This document shows positions 52,098 to 61,374 of a DNA stretch of 64,000 nt, piece after piece (within the stretch, counting starts at the first letter, position 1; the number at the start of each line of letters is the position of its first letter). The stretch lies in contig NZ_JBNRLS010000005.1 of NCBI RefSeq assembly GCF_050379415.1, positions 1-64,000 of the forward strand, written 5' to 3'. The notes beneath the pieces were generated by a model that was not told where the DNA came from, searched no databases, and saw only the letters and a program-made list of their open reading frames with translations. Origin of the DNA: Marinobacter sp050379415 (lineage in GTDB: Bacteria; Pseudomonadota; Gammaproteobacteria; Pseudomonadales; Oleiphilaceae). Both the position numbers and the translations under genes were made by a program.

Positions 52098-53213
52098 TCA
52101 TTCGGGGGTGTAGGGAACGTACTCCACCACTTCCAGATCAAAGCCGGAAATGGCGGAAAACTTGATGGGCGGACTCAGCAGGCGCATTTTGCCAACCCCG
52201 ATGTCACGCAGGATCTGCGACCCGGTTCCCACGGTGAAATAGACACCAGAACTGCCCTTGCCGGCAGATTTCTGGCCTTCGTCGAAGAACTCGTGAATCC
52301 GGTCCTCGAGGTTGTAGCTGTCTTCCGCGCTGTTGAGCAACACCACAACGCCACGGCCCTCACTGGCGACCTTTTCCAGGGCGTGGTGCAACGGCCAGCT
52401 CCGGGAGTCCTTGCGCCGGGCGCCCAGCAGGTCACGCAGGGTATCCGTAATATGGACCCGCACAAACGCCGGCTCTTCCGGGGTGATGTCCCCCATGACC
52501 ATGGCCAGGTGAGTGGCACCCTGGATGTTGTCCCGGTAGGTGCGCAGGTTGAACACACCGTATTCGGTGTCGAGCTCGTTTTCCTCAACGCACTCGATCG
52601 TCCGCTCGTTCATGGTGCGGTAGTGGATCAGGTCGGCAATGGTGCCGATCTTGAGATCGTGTTCCTCGGCGAAACGCTCGAGGTCTTCCCGGCGGGCCAT
52701 GGAGCCGTCGTCGTTCATGACCTCGCAGATCACACCGGCGGGCTCGCAACCGGCCAGCGCGGCCAGGTCACAGGAGGCTTCGGTGTGGCCGGCACGGCTG
52801 AGCACACCGCCGGGATCGGACATCAGCGGGAAAATATGGCCCGGCTGGACCAGGTCCGACGCCTTGGCATTCCGCGCCACCGCAGCCTGTACGGTGCGGG
52901 CGCGATCGGCGGCGGAAATGCCGGTAGTCACACCTTCCCGGGCTTCAATGGACAGGGTGAACTTGGTCCCGAACCCGGAGGCATTCTGCTGCACCATGAG
53001 CGGCAGGCCCAGCTGCTCGCAACGATCGCGGGTCATGGGCATGCAGATCAGGCCGCGGCCGAACCGGGCCATGAAGTTGATGGCTTCCGGCGTACAATGC
53101 TCAGCCGCCATCACCAGATCGCCCTCGTTCTCCCGGTCCTCATCATCCATCAGGATGACCATCTTGCCCTGACGGATATCTTCGATGATTTCTTCAATGC
53201 TGTTCAGTGCCAT
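52098..53213 (-). CDS. ribB: RibBA-type 3,4-dihydroxy-2-butanone 4-phosphate synthase with degenerate GTP cyclohydrolase II domain
   Basis: The N-terminal DHBP synthase domain (residues 1-205) has the acidic motif DDEDRENEGDLVMAAE and should make the four-carbon riboflavin precursor from ribulose 5-phosphate. The C-terminal part is GTP cyclohydrolase II-like but lacks the zinc cysteines: the expected GSLRCDCG-type segment reads GARRKDSRSW. That domain is therefore probably not catalytic, and a separate RibA is needed. The start at 53213 follows family pattern. It lies 65 bases after ribD. Confidence 0.92.
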   Translation of the reverse strand: MALNSIEEIIEDIRQGKMVILMDDEDRENEGDLVMAAEHCTPEAINFMARFGRGLICMPMTRDRCEQLGLPLMVQQNASGFGTKFTLSIEAREGVTTGISAADRARTVQAAVARNAKASDLVQPGHIFPLMSDPGGVLSRAGHTEASCDLAALAGCEPAGVICEVMNDDGSMARREDLERFAEEHDLKIGTIADLIHYRTMNERTIECVEENELDTEYGVFNLRTYRDNIQGATHLAMVMGDITPEEPAFVRVHITDTLRDLLGARRKDSRSWPLHHALEKVASEGRGVVVLLNSAEDSYNLEDRIHEFFDEGQKSAGKGSSGVYFTVGTGSQILRDIGVGKMRLLSPPIKFSAISGFDLEVVEYVPYTPE

Positions 53214-53278
53214 ACGGTGTCGCACCCTTGTGGCTTCCCGGCAGACATCCACCCTGCCCGGGCCATGAATTTAGTGTA

Positions 53279-54394
53279 TTAGCGTGGAGCCAGGATCAGG
53301 CGTTGATCTTCTCCAACCTGGCGTCTGTCCAGTACGTTCCATTGTACCTTGTCCGCCATGGTTTCCAGTGGCAGGTTTGCCGTAGGTCGCCCGGTACTGC
53401 CGAGAAATACCGGTGCCTGGTAAAGCCAGAGTTCATCCACCAGATTCTCGCTGATGAATGTGCCGGCCAAGGTCGGCCCGGCCTCCACCAGCAACTCGTT
53501 GATGCCGAGCTCGCCCAGGGAGTCCAGCAGTTCGGCCACGTCCACCCCATTGTCCTTCCAGGCCACGCCGGTAAGACTGATCCCCAGCGCCGCCAGATCC
53601 TGGGCCGGCGCCGACGGCAGGGCCGAGGACGCACAGAACAGCTGGACATTGCCGCCCTGAAGAATGGTGGCCGAGGAAGGTGTACGCGCATCCCGATCGG
53701 CGATTACGCGAAGCGGCTGGCGGGAGGGCTCGGTGGCATCCCCGATGTCGCCTAATTCCTCCCGGCGCACCGTCATGGACGGATCATCCGCAAGCACGGT
53801 ACCGACACCGGTCAGGATGGCGTCACTCATCGCCCTGAGGCGCTGGACATCACGCCGGGCTTCCGGGCCGGTGATCCATTGGCTTTCGCCGGAAGCCATC
53901 GCGGTCCGGCCGTCCAGGCTGGCAGCCATTTTCAGGCGCACCCAGGGGCGCCCGGTGTTCATGCGCTTCATGAAACCCGGATTCAAACGGACGGCTTCAT
54001 CCGCCAGCAAACCTTCCATGACCTTGATGCCGGCATCGCGAAGCATATCCAGGCCGCGGCCGGAAACCGAGGGGTTGGGATCTTTGGTCGCCGCGAAGAC
54101 CCGGGTCACCCCCGCTTCAATCAGCGCACGGGCGCAGGGCGGCGTCCGGCCGAAATGACTGCAGGGCTCCAGAGTCACGTAAGCGGTTGCATCACGTGCC
54201 TCGGCACCAGCCTGACTCAGTGCCCGTATCTCGGCATGGGCCTCTCCGGCACGCTCATGCCAGCCCTCGCCCACGATACGGTTGCCCCGGGCTATGACAC
54301 AGCCAACACGCGGATTCGGATGCGTGGAGTAGCGCCCCCGCCAGGCCAGCTGGATGGCGCGGGCCATCATCGCCCTGTCACGGACGTCGGTCAT
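53279..54394 (-). CDS. ribD: RibD, riboflavin-specific deaminase / reductase
   Basis: This 371-residue bifunctional enzyme carries out the second and third steps of riboflavin synthesis. The N-terminal deaminase domain has zinc motifs HAEIRAL and PCSHFGRTPPC; the reductase domain starts near residue 147 (RPWVRLKMAASLDGRTA). The start overlaps the nrdR stop by 4 bases. The riboflavin synthase alpha gene, often next in line, is absent here. Confidence 0.97.
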   Translation of the reverse strand: MTDVRDRAMMARAIQLAWRGRYSTHPNPRVGCVIARGNRIVGEGWHERAGEAHAEIRALSQAGAEARDATAYVTLEPCSHFGRTPPCARALIEAGVTRVFAATKDPNPSVSGRGLDMLRDAGIKVMEGLLADEAVRLNPGFMKRMNTGRPWVRLKMAASLDGRTAMASGESQWITGPEARRDVQRLRAMSDAILTGVGTVLADDPSMTVRREELGDIGDATEPSRQPLRVIADRDARTPSSATILQGGNVQLFCASSALPSAPAQDLAALGISLTGVAWKDNGVDVAELLDSLGELGINELLVEAGPTLAGTFISENLVDELWLYQAPVFLGSTGRPTANLPLETMADKVQWNVLDRRQVGEDQRLILAPR

Positions 54395-54909
54395 GACTTG
54401 CCTTTCCGGGAATGGTTATCCGCCAGCGCTTTGGCAACATCCACGGCGTTCTCGCCGTTGTTGGCAGACAGCCGTTCGATCTCTTCCTTGAACTCGTTGA
54501 TGTCCTGGAAACTGCGATACACCGAGGCAAAGCGGACATAGGCCACCTTGTCCAGCTGACGCAGTTCGGTCATCACCTCTTCACCCAGCTGCATGGACTT
54601 CACTTCCCGCTCTCCGGTGGCCCGCAGGCGGTACTTGATCCGGTTCAGGGCGGCGTCGATCTCCTCGATGCTCACCGGGCGCTTCTCCAGCGCCTTCATG
54701 AGACCGGCTCGCAACTTGTCCTCGTCAAAAGGCTGGCGGGTGCCATCCTGTTTGACCACGCGGGGCATGACCAGCTCGGCGGTTTCAAAGGTTGTGAAGC
54801 GCTCGTGGCAGGACAGGCACTCCCTGCGGCGGCGCACCTGATCCCCCTCAGCCACCAGCCGAGAGTCAATCACCTTGGTATCTGCTTCACCACAGAAAGG
54901 ACAATGCAT
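54391..54909 (-). CDS. nrdR: NrdR, ribonucleotide reductase repressor
   Basis: This 172-residue regulator senses ATP/dATP and represses ribonucleotide reductase genes. It has the zinc ribbon (MHCPFCG, ECLSCHERF) and an ATP-cone domain (PRVVKQDGTRQPFDEDKLRAG is the family pattern). A charged C-terminal extension of about 18 residues after the usual end is present. It lies between glyA and ribD in the conserved cluster. Confidence 0.96.
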   Translation of the reverse strand: MHCPFCGEADTKVIDSRLVAEGDQVRRRRECLSCHERFTTFETAELVMPRVVKQDGTRQPFDEDKLRAGLMKALEKRPVSIEEIDAALNRIKYRLRATGEREVKSMQLGEEVMTELRQLDKVAYVRFASVYRSFQDINEFKEEIERLSANNGENAVDVAKALADNHSRKGKS

Positions 54910-54978
54910 AATCGGGAACTCCGGAGAGGAGCCGGACCGGCAGTCAATCTACCAGCCCGGCAGGGTCTTGCCTGAAGT

Positions 54979-56232
<1,254 letters not shown>

Positions 56233-56491
56233 GGATGTGCTGCCTCTGTGTGCTTTGCTGGCCCGGCGCCCTGCCCGCGAGGACAAAATGCCGGTGGCCC
56301 GGAAAAATTGGGCCGCTATTCTATCTTGAAATCGGGTGAAAAATCATCCTTTAAACCGTCCGCAGATACCGTCACATCGCAATCTTCGGTTTTTCGTCAA
56401 TTGCCATAGCGAGCCTGTTTCGCTACCTTACGTGGCTAATCTGCACGTTGCTTTTTATTACCTCCGAATTTAACAGAGGACACAGCCAGTT

Positions 56492-58153
56492 ATGGCCCAG
56501 TACGTATACACCATGAACCGCGTGGGCAAGGTGGTTCCGCCCAAGCGCGAAATTCTCAAGGACATTTCCCTGAGCTTCTTCCCGGGCGCCAAGATCGGCG
56601 TACTGGGTCTGAACGGTGCCGGTAAATCCACCCTGCTGCGTATTATGGCCGGCGTGGACCAGGATTACATCGGCGAAGCCCGCCCCCAGCCTGGCATCAA
56701 CGTCGGTTACCTGCCCCAGGAACCGGAGCTGGACGAAGACAAGACCGTCAAGGAAATCGTCGATGAAGCGGTTGCCGGCGTCCATGACGCCCTGGCAGAA
56801 CTGGATCAGGTCTACGCGGCCTACGCCGAACCAGATGCCGACTTCGACGCCCTGGCCAAGAAGCAGGGCGAACTGGAAGCTTACATCCAGGCCACCGATG
56901 GCCACGACATCGAACGCAAGATGGAAGTCGCCGCCGATGCGCTGCGCCTGCCGCCCTGGGATCAGAAAGTGAGCGTACTTTCCGGTGGCGAACGCCGCCG
57001 CGTGGCATTGTGCCGCCTGCTGCTGTCCGGCCCGGACATGCTGCTGCTCGACGAGCCTACCAACCACCTGGATGCCGAATCCGTGGCCTGGCTGGAGCGT
57101 TTCCTGCACGATTACGAAGGCACCGTGGTTGCCATCACCCACGACCGCTATTTCCTGGACAACGTGGCCGGCTGGATCCTGGAACTGGACCGTGGCCACG
57201 GCATCCCGTTCGAGGGCAACTACAGCCAGTGGCTGGAGAACAAGGAGAAGCGTCTGGAGATGGAGGCCAAGCAGGAGGCTTCCCATCAGAAGGCCATCAA
57301 ACAGGAACTGGAGTGGGTTCGCAGTAACGCCAAGGGCCGCCAGTCCAAGAGCAAGGCCCGTCTGGCCCGCTTCGAGGAGATGAGTTCCCAGGAATTCCAG
57401 AAGCGCAACGAGACCAACGAGCTGTACATTCCGCCCGGACCACGCCTGGGCAACAAGGTGATCGAGGTGGAGGGCATCAGCAAGTCCTTCGGCGACCGCC
57501 TGCTGTACGAAGATGTCTCCTTCAGCGTACCGCCGGGTGCCATTGTCGGCATTATCGGTGGTAACGGTGCCGGTAAGTCCACGCTGTTCAAGATGATTGC
57601 GGGTTATGACAAGCCCGATTCCGGCGACATCACTATCGGTGAGACGGTAGACGTCGCCTACGTCGACCAGATGCGGGACCTGGACGGCAGCAAGACCGTC
57701 TGGGAAGAACTGTCTGACGGCCAGGATATCATCAAGGTCGGCAACTACGAGACCCCGTCCCGCGCCTATGTGGGCCGCTTCAACTTCAAGGGCAGCGACC
57801 AGCAGAAGCGGGTCGGCGACCTGTCCGGTGGTGAGCGTAACCGCCTGCACCTGGCCAAGCTGCTGAAACAGGGTGGCAACGTCCTGCTGCTGGACGAGCC
57901 CACCAACGATCTGGACGTGGAAACCCTGCGCGCACTGGAAGAAGCCCTGCTGAACTTCCCGGGCTCAGCCCTGGTGATCTCGCACGACCGCTGGTTCCTG
58001 GACCGGGTGGCCACCCATATCCTCGCATTCGAGGATGATGGCGAGGTGGTCTACTTCGAAGGCAACTTCAGCGAGTACGACGAGGACTTCAAGAAACGCA
58101 AGGGCGATTCCGCGATGCAGCCCAAGCGGATGAAGTACAAGAAGTTGGCGTAA
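56492..58153 (+). CDS. ettA: EttA, energy-dependent translational throttle ABC-F protein
   Basis: This 553-residue cytosolic ABC-F ATPase binds the ribosomal E site and gates early elongation according to ATP/ADP ratio. Two ABC domains are seen, with Walker A GLNGAGKST and GGNGAGKST, signatures LSGGERRRVAL and LSGGERNRLHL, and a charged linker between them (about 250-310). The arm in the first domain matches EttA. The stop overlaps the radA start as TAATG. Confidence 0.97.
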   Translation: MAQYVYTMNRVGKVVPPKREILKDISLSFFPGAKIGVLGLNGAGKSTLLRIMAGVDQDYIGEARPQPGINVGYLPQEPELDEDKTVKEIVDEAVAGVHDALAELDQVYAAYAEPDADFDALAKKQGELEAYIQATDGHDIERKMEVAADALRLPPWDQKVSVLSGGERRRVALCRLLLSGPDMLLLDEPTNHLDAESVAWLERFLHDYEGTVVAITHDRYFLDNVAGWILELDRGHGIPFEGNYSQWLENKEKRLEMEAKQEASHQKAIKQELEWVRSNAKGRQSKSKARLARFEEMSSQEFQKRNETNELYIPPGPRLGNKVIEVEGISKSFGDRLLYEDVSFSVPPGAIVGIIGGNGAGKSTLFKMIAGYDKPDSGDITIGETVDVAYVDQMRDLDGSKTVWEELSDGQDIIKVGNYETPSRAYVGRFNFKGSDQQKRVGDLSGGERNRLHLAKLLKQGGNVLLLDEPTNDLDVETLRALEEALLNFPGSALVISHDRWFLDRVATHILAFEDDGEVVYFEGNFSEYDEDFKKRKGDSAMQPKRMKYKKLA

Positions 58154-59529
58154 TGGCCAAAGCAAAAACCGCCTTTGTTTGCACCGAGTGCGGTGCCGAC
58201 TACTCCAAATGGCAGGGCCAGTGCACCGCATGCCAGGCCTGGAACACCGTGAGCGAAGTGCGTGGCGTGAGCAGTAATGCCAAAGGAGCCCGCGGCGCCC
58301 GGTTCGAAGGCTTTGCCGGCAGCCTGTCAGAGGTCCAGAGCCTGGACGATGTCAGCCTGGCCGAGCAACCGCGTATCAGCTCGGGCATGCAGGAATTCGA
58401 CCGGGTCCTTGGCGGTGGCCTGGTGGAGGGCTCGGCGGTGCTCATGGGCGGCCATCCCGGCGCCGGCAAGAGCACGTTGCTGCTGCAGGCGGTCTGTCAC
58501 CTGGCCGAGAGTGTCCCCGCACTCTATGTCACCGGCGAGGAGTCTCTACAGCAGGTGGCCATGCGCTCCAAGCGCTTGGGCCTGCCGACCCGGGACCTGA
58601 AGATGCTTTCGGAAACCAGCGTCGAACGAGTCATGCAGGTTGCCGAGGCGGAAAAGCCGAAAATCCTGGTGGTGGACAGTATTCAGGTCATGCATGTTGC
58701 CGACATCGAATCCGCCCCGGGATCGGTGTCACAGGTCCGGGAAAGCGCCGCGTTCCTGACCCGCTTCGCAAAGCAGACCGGCACCATTCTGTTCCTGGTA
58801 GGTCACGTCACCAAGGACGGCAGCCTCGCAGGACCGAAGGTGTTGGAGCACATGATTGACTGCTCAATCCTGCTGGAAGGCTCCAGCGACAGCCGTTATC
58901 GCACTCTGAGGGGCATCAAGAATCGCTTTGGCGCCGTGAACGAGCTGGGCGTGTTCGCCATGCTGGAACAGGGTCTGAAAGAGGTGAAGAACCCCAGCGC
59001 CATCTTCCTGAACCGGGGCGAGGAGGCTGCGCCCGGCAGTGTGGTCATGGTGGTCTGGGAAGGCACCCGTCCGATGCTGGTGGAAATCCAGGCGCTGGTG
59101 GACATGGCCCAGGGCGGCTATCCCCGAAGGGTTGCCGTGGGCCTCGACCAGAACCGGCTGGCCATGCTGCTGGCTGTGCTCCATCGTCACGGTGGCATGC
59201 ATGTATCGGATCAGGATGTTTTCGTCAACGTGGTGGGCGGCGTGAAGGTCAACGAGACCAGTGCCGACCTGGCGCTTCTGGCGGCCATTGTCTCCTCCTT
59301 CCGCGACCGCGCCCTGCCCCAGGATCTGGTGATCTTTGGCGAAGTTGGCCTATCCGGCGAAATCCGCCCGGTGCCGAGCGGGCAGGAACGGATTTACGAA
59401 GCGGCCAAGCATGGTTTTACCCGCGCCCTGGTGCCCAAGGCCAATGTCCCGCGTAAGCCGGTTGAGGGAATGAAGGTAGTGCCGGTGGCCAAGCTGAGTG
59501 ATGCGTTGGCGGCGTTGGAGGAGTTTTAG
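58153..59529 (+). CDS. radA: RadA, DNA repair and recombination ATPase
   Basis: This 458-residue RecA-like helicase promotes branch migration. It has an N-terminal zinc finger (Cys10, 13, 24, 27), Walker A GHPGAGKST near residue 97, the RadA motif KNRFG, and a C-terminal Lon-like domain. It begins on the last base of ettA, which suggests coupled translation. A palindromic repeat followed by a T-run starts 11 bases after its stop. Confidence 0.97.
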   Translation: MAKAKTAFVCTECGADYSKWQGQCTACQAWNTVSEVRGVSSNAKGARGARFEGFAGSLSEVQSLDDVSLAEQPRISSGMQEFDRVLGGGLVEGSAVLMGGHPGAGKSTLLLQAVCHLAESVPALYVTGEESLQQVAMRSKRLGLPTRDLKMLSETSVERVMQVAEAEKPKILVVDSIQVMHVADIESAPGSVSQVRESAAFLTRFAKQTGTILFLVGHVTKDGSLAGPKVLEHMIDCSILLEGSSDSRYRTLRGIKNRFGAVNELGVFAMLEQGLKEVKNPSAIFLNRGEEAAPGSVVMVVWEGTRPMLVEIQALVDMAQGGYPRRVAVGLDQNRLAMLLAVLHRHGGMHVSDQDVFVNVVGGVKVNETSADLALLAAIVSSFRDRALPQDLVIFGEVGLSGEIRPVPSGQERIYEAAKHGFTRALVPKANVPRKPVEGMKVVPVAKLSDALAALEEF

Positions 59530-59539
59530 GTGTGAAGAT

Positions 59540-59569
59540 GGGGTCAGATGAAGGTTTTCATCAGACCCC
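59540..59569. repeat. REP-like palindrome after radA, probable terminator
   Basis: A T/A-class copy with A-A mismatch lies 11 bases after the radA stop and is followed by gttttta. On the forward strand this has the form of an intrinsic terminator. Confidence 0.85.
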
Positions 59570-59587
59570 GTTTTTAGGGCCAAGTTT

Positions 59588-59959
59588 TCACTTATCCACC
59601 AGCCTTGCGAATTCCCGTTGCAGCAACGCCGGATCACCGAGGTTCAGTTCCACCAGGCGCTTGAGGTGGGTGGCACTCTCCAGATCAATGTACTGGCAAC
59701 TGAACCCCAATCGCTCCTCATCCACATGCTTCAACTCCACCGCCATGACGATCGCCGTCGAGTGGGCGTCCAGGTGAATCACCACCTCGCAGGGCTGCCG
59801 GAGCGGCGCTGACCAGCCTTCCGGCCGCTTCACCAACACTCCCTTCATGGAAATATCCAGAACCTCGGTGCGCCAGACGTTGTCCTGCCAGTGCAGTTCA
59901 CAAGGCGCGTCGAATTCAATGCGCTGGAATCGGCGTTTGTCTTGGACGTGTGCGGACAA
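59588..59959 (-). CDS. PilZ-domain protein (probable cyclic di-GMP receptor)
   Basis: This protein of 123 residues is essentially a single PilZ domain. The c-di-GMP binding motifs are intact: RRFQR (Arg9, Arg13) and DISMKG (Asp35, Ser37, Gly40). The start is a TTG at 59959, chosen because AGGAG lies 7 bases upstream and it fits the domain start; a longer frame would translate through a palindromic repeat. No membrane or output domain is present. It may link c-di-GMP to pilus or surface behaviour, but no target is shown. The gene is bracketed by repeats at 59540 and 60039. Confidence 0.86.
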   Translation of the reverse strand: MSAHVQDKRRFQRIEFDAPCELHWQDNVWRTEVLDISMKGVLVKRPEGWSAPLRQPCEVVIHLDAHSTAIVMAVELKHVDEERLGFSCQYIDLESATHLKRLVELNLGDPALLQREFARLVDK

Positions 59960-60038
59960 GCGATTACTCCTGTTGTCGGTTTTTTTATATGACCATAGTC
60001 CCGACAGGATAATTCCGCCAGATGTGAGGGAAGAACCC

Positions 60039-60068
60039 GGGGTCAGATGAAAGCTTTCATCTGACCCC
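60039..60068. repeat. REP-like palindrome, single copy
   Basis: A perfect T/A-class copy lies between the hemE stop and the PilZ gene start, about 80 bases before the latter's start codon. It is followed by ttttt on the forward strand. Confidence 0.88.
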
Positions 60069-60109
60069 TTTTTCACCAGCCAGCCTGGAGGGCCGGCCAG
60101 CAAGCATCT

Positions 60110-61174
60110 TTACTGGTGGTATTCCGGACTCAACTCTACAACCGCCTCGATAAAGGCACCGGCATGCTCCGGATCCACATCCGGGGTGATGCCATGGCCG
60201 AGGTTGAAGATATGACCGGTCCCGGAACCATAACGGCGCAGTATGTCCGCCACTTCCTGGCGGATCCGCTCTTTCGGGGCATACAGCATGGCCGGATCCA
60301 TATTACCCTGCAGGGCAACGCGGTCACCGATCCGGGCCCGGGCGTTGCCGATATCAGTGGTCCAGTCCAGACCCACGGCATCACAACCGGAATCAGCAAT
60401 GGTTTCGAGCCACTGGCCACCGTTCTTGGTGAACAGGATCACCGGCACCCGCCGGCCGTCGCTCTCACGGATCAAGCCGTCGACAATCTTCTTCATATAG
60501 CGGAGGGAGAATTCCTCGTAGGCCCAGCTACTGAGCACCCCGCCCCAGGTATCGAAGATCTGCACCGCCTGGGCGCCAGCCTTGATCTGACCGTTGAGAT
60601 AGCCAATGACGGCGTTGGCCAGATGATCCAGCAGGCGATGCATCACCTCCGGCTGGCCGTACATCAGCTTCTTTGCCTCGCGGAAATCCTTCGATGAGCC
60701 ACCTTCGATCATGTAGGTCGCCAGGGTCCAGGGGCTTCCGGAGAAACCAATCAGCGGTACGCTGCCCCCAAGGGCGGAGCGAATCGTGGACACGGCGTTC
60801 ATGACGTAGTCCAGGTCTACCTCTGGGTTCATCGCGGGCAGCGCATCAACGTCCGCCGCCGAACGGATCGTGTGCTTGAATTTGGGGCCTTCTCCGGTCT
60901 CGAAATACAGGCCCAGCCCAAGCGCATCCGGGATGGTCAGGATGTCGGAGAACAGGATAGCGGCATCGAGTGGGAAGCGCTCCAGGGGTTGCAGCGTGAC
61001 CTCACAGGCCAGCTCGGTGTTCTTGCACAGACTAAGGAAATCACCGGCCTTGGCCCGGGTAGCGCGGTACTCCGGCAGGTAGCGGCCGGCCTGGCGCATC
61101 ATCCATACCGGGGTGCGGTCTACGGGCTGGCGCATCAGGGCACGCAGGAAACGGTCATTTTTCAGCTCGGTCAT
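60110..61174 (-). CDS. hemE: Uroporphyrinogen decarboxylase
   Basis: This cytosolic enzyme makes coproporphyrinogen III in heme synthesis. The substrate-binding motif RQAGRYLPEYR and the motif GFSGSPWTLATYMIEG are present. The start at 61174 (MTELKNDRFLRAL) gives 354 residues, the E. coli length; the frame extends upstream without similarity. It lies downstream of gltBD on the same strand, separated by a repeat pair. Confidence 0.97.
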   Translation of the reverse strand: MTELKNDRFLRALMRQPVDRTPVWMMRQAGRYLPEYRATRAKAGDFLSLCKNTELACEVTLQPLERFPLDAAILFSDILTIPDALGLGLYFETGEGPKFKHTIRSAADVDALPAMNPEVDLDYVMNAVSTIRSALGGSVPLIGFSGSPWTLATYMIEGGSSKDFREAKKLMYGQPEVMHRLLDHLANAVIGYLNGQIKAGAQAVQIFDTWGGVLSSWAYEEFSLRYMKKIVDGLIRESDGRRVPVILFTKNGGQWLETIADSGCDAVGLDWTTDIGNARARIGDRVALQGNMDPAMLYAPKERIRQEVADILRRYGSGTGHIFNLGHGITPDVDPEHAGAFIEAVVELSPEYHQ

Positions 61175-61265
61175 GGGAACTCCTGGCCTGGGTATCGAAT
61201 TTTCTGGGGTGCAATGATACGCGGTTTGGGGGAATTGGGAAGGTATGAACAAGGGGGCAGAACAA

Positions 61266-61361
61266 GGGGTCTGAAGAAAGCTTTCTTCTGACCCCTTCTT
61301 GGAGACTGGCCTCGGGGTTTGCTGGAAACTCGGGGTCAGAAGAAGGCTTTCTTCAGACCCC
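61266..61361. repeat. Pair of REP-like palindromes in opposite orientation
   Basis: Copies lie at 61266-61295 and 61332-61361, 66 bases apart, both of the A/T stem class. The first has its internal mismatch as T-T (ggggtctgaag) and is thus inverted relative to the second. They lie 14 bases after the gltD stop and before hemE. Confidence 0.88.
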
Positions 61362-61374
61362 TTGGGTTTACGCC

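Noticed and set aside
53214..53278. FMN riboswitch before ribBA
   Set aside because: The 65-base gap is too short for the roughly 140-base aptamer, and I saw none of its conserved segments here or before ribD.
59960..60103. N-terminal extension of the PilZ protein through the 60039 repeat
   Set aside because: The extension is repeat-derived and has no family similarity; TTG at 59959 has a good ribosome binding site.
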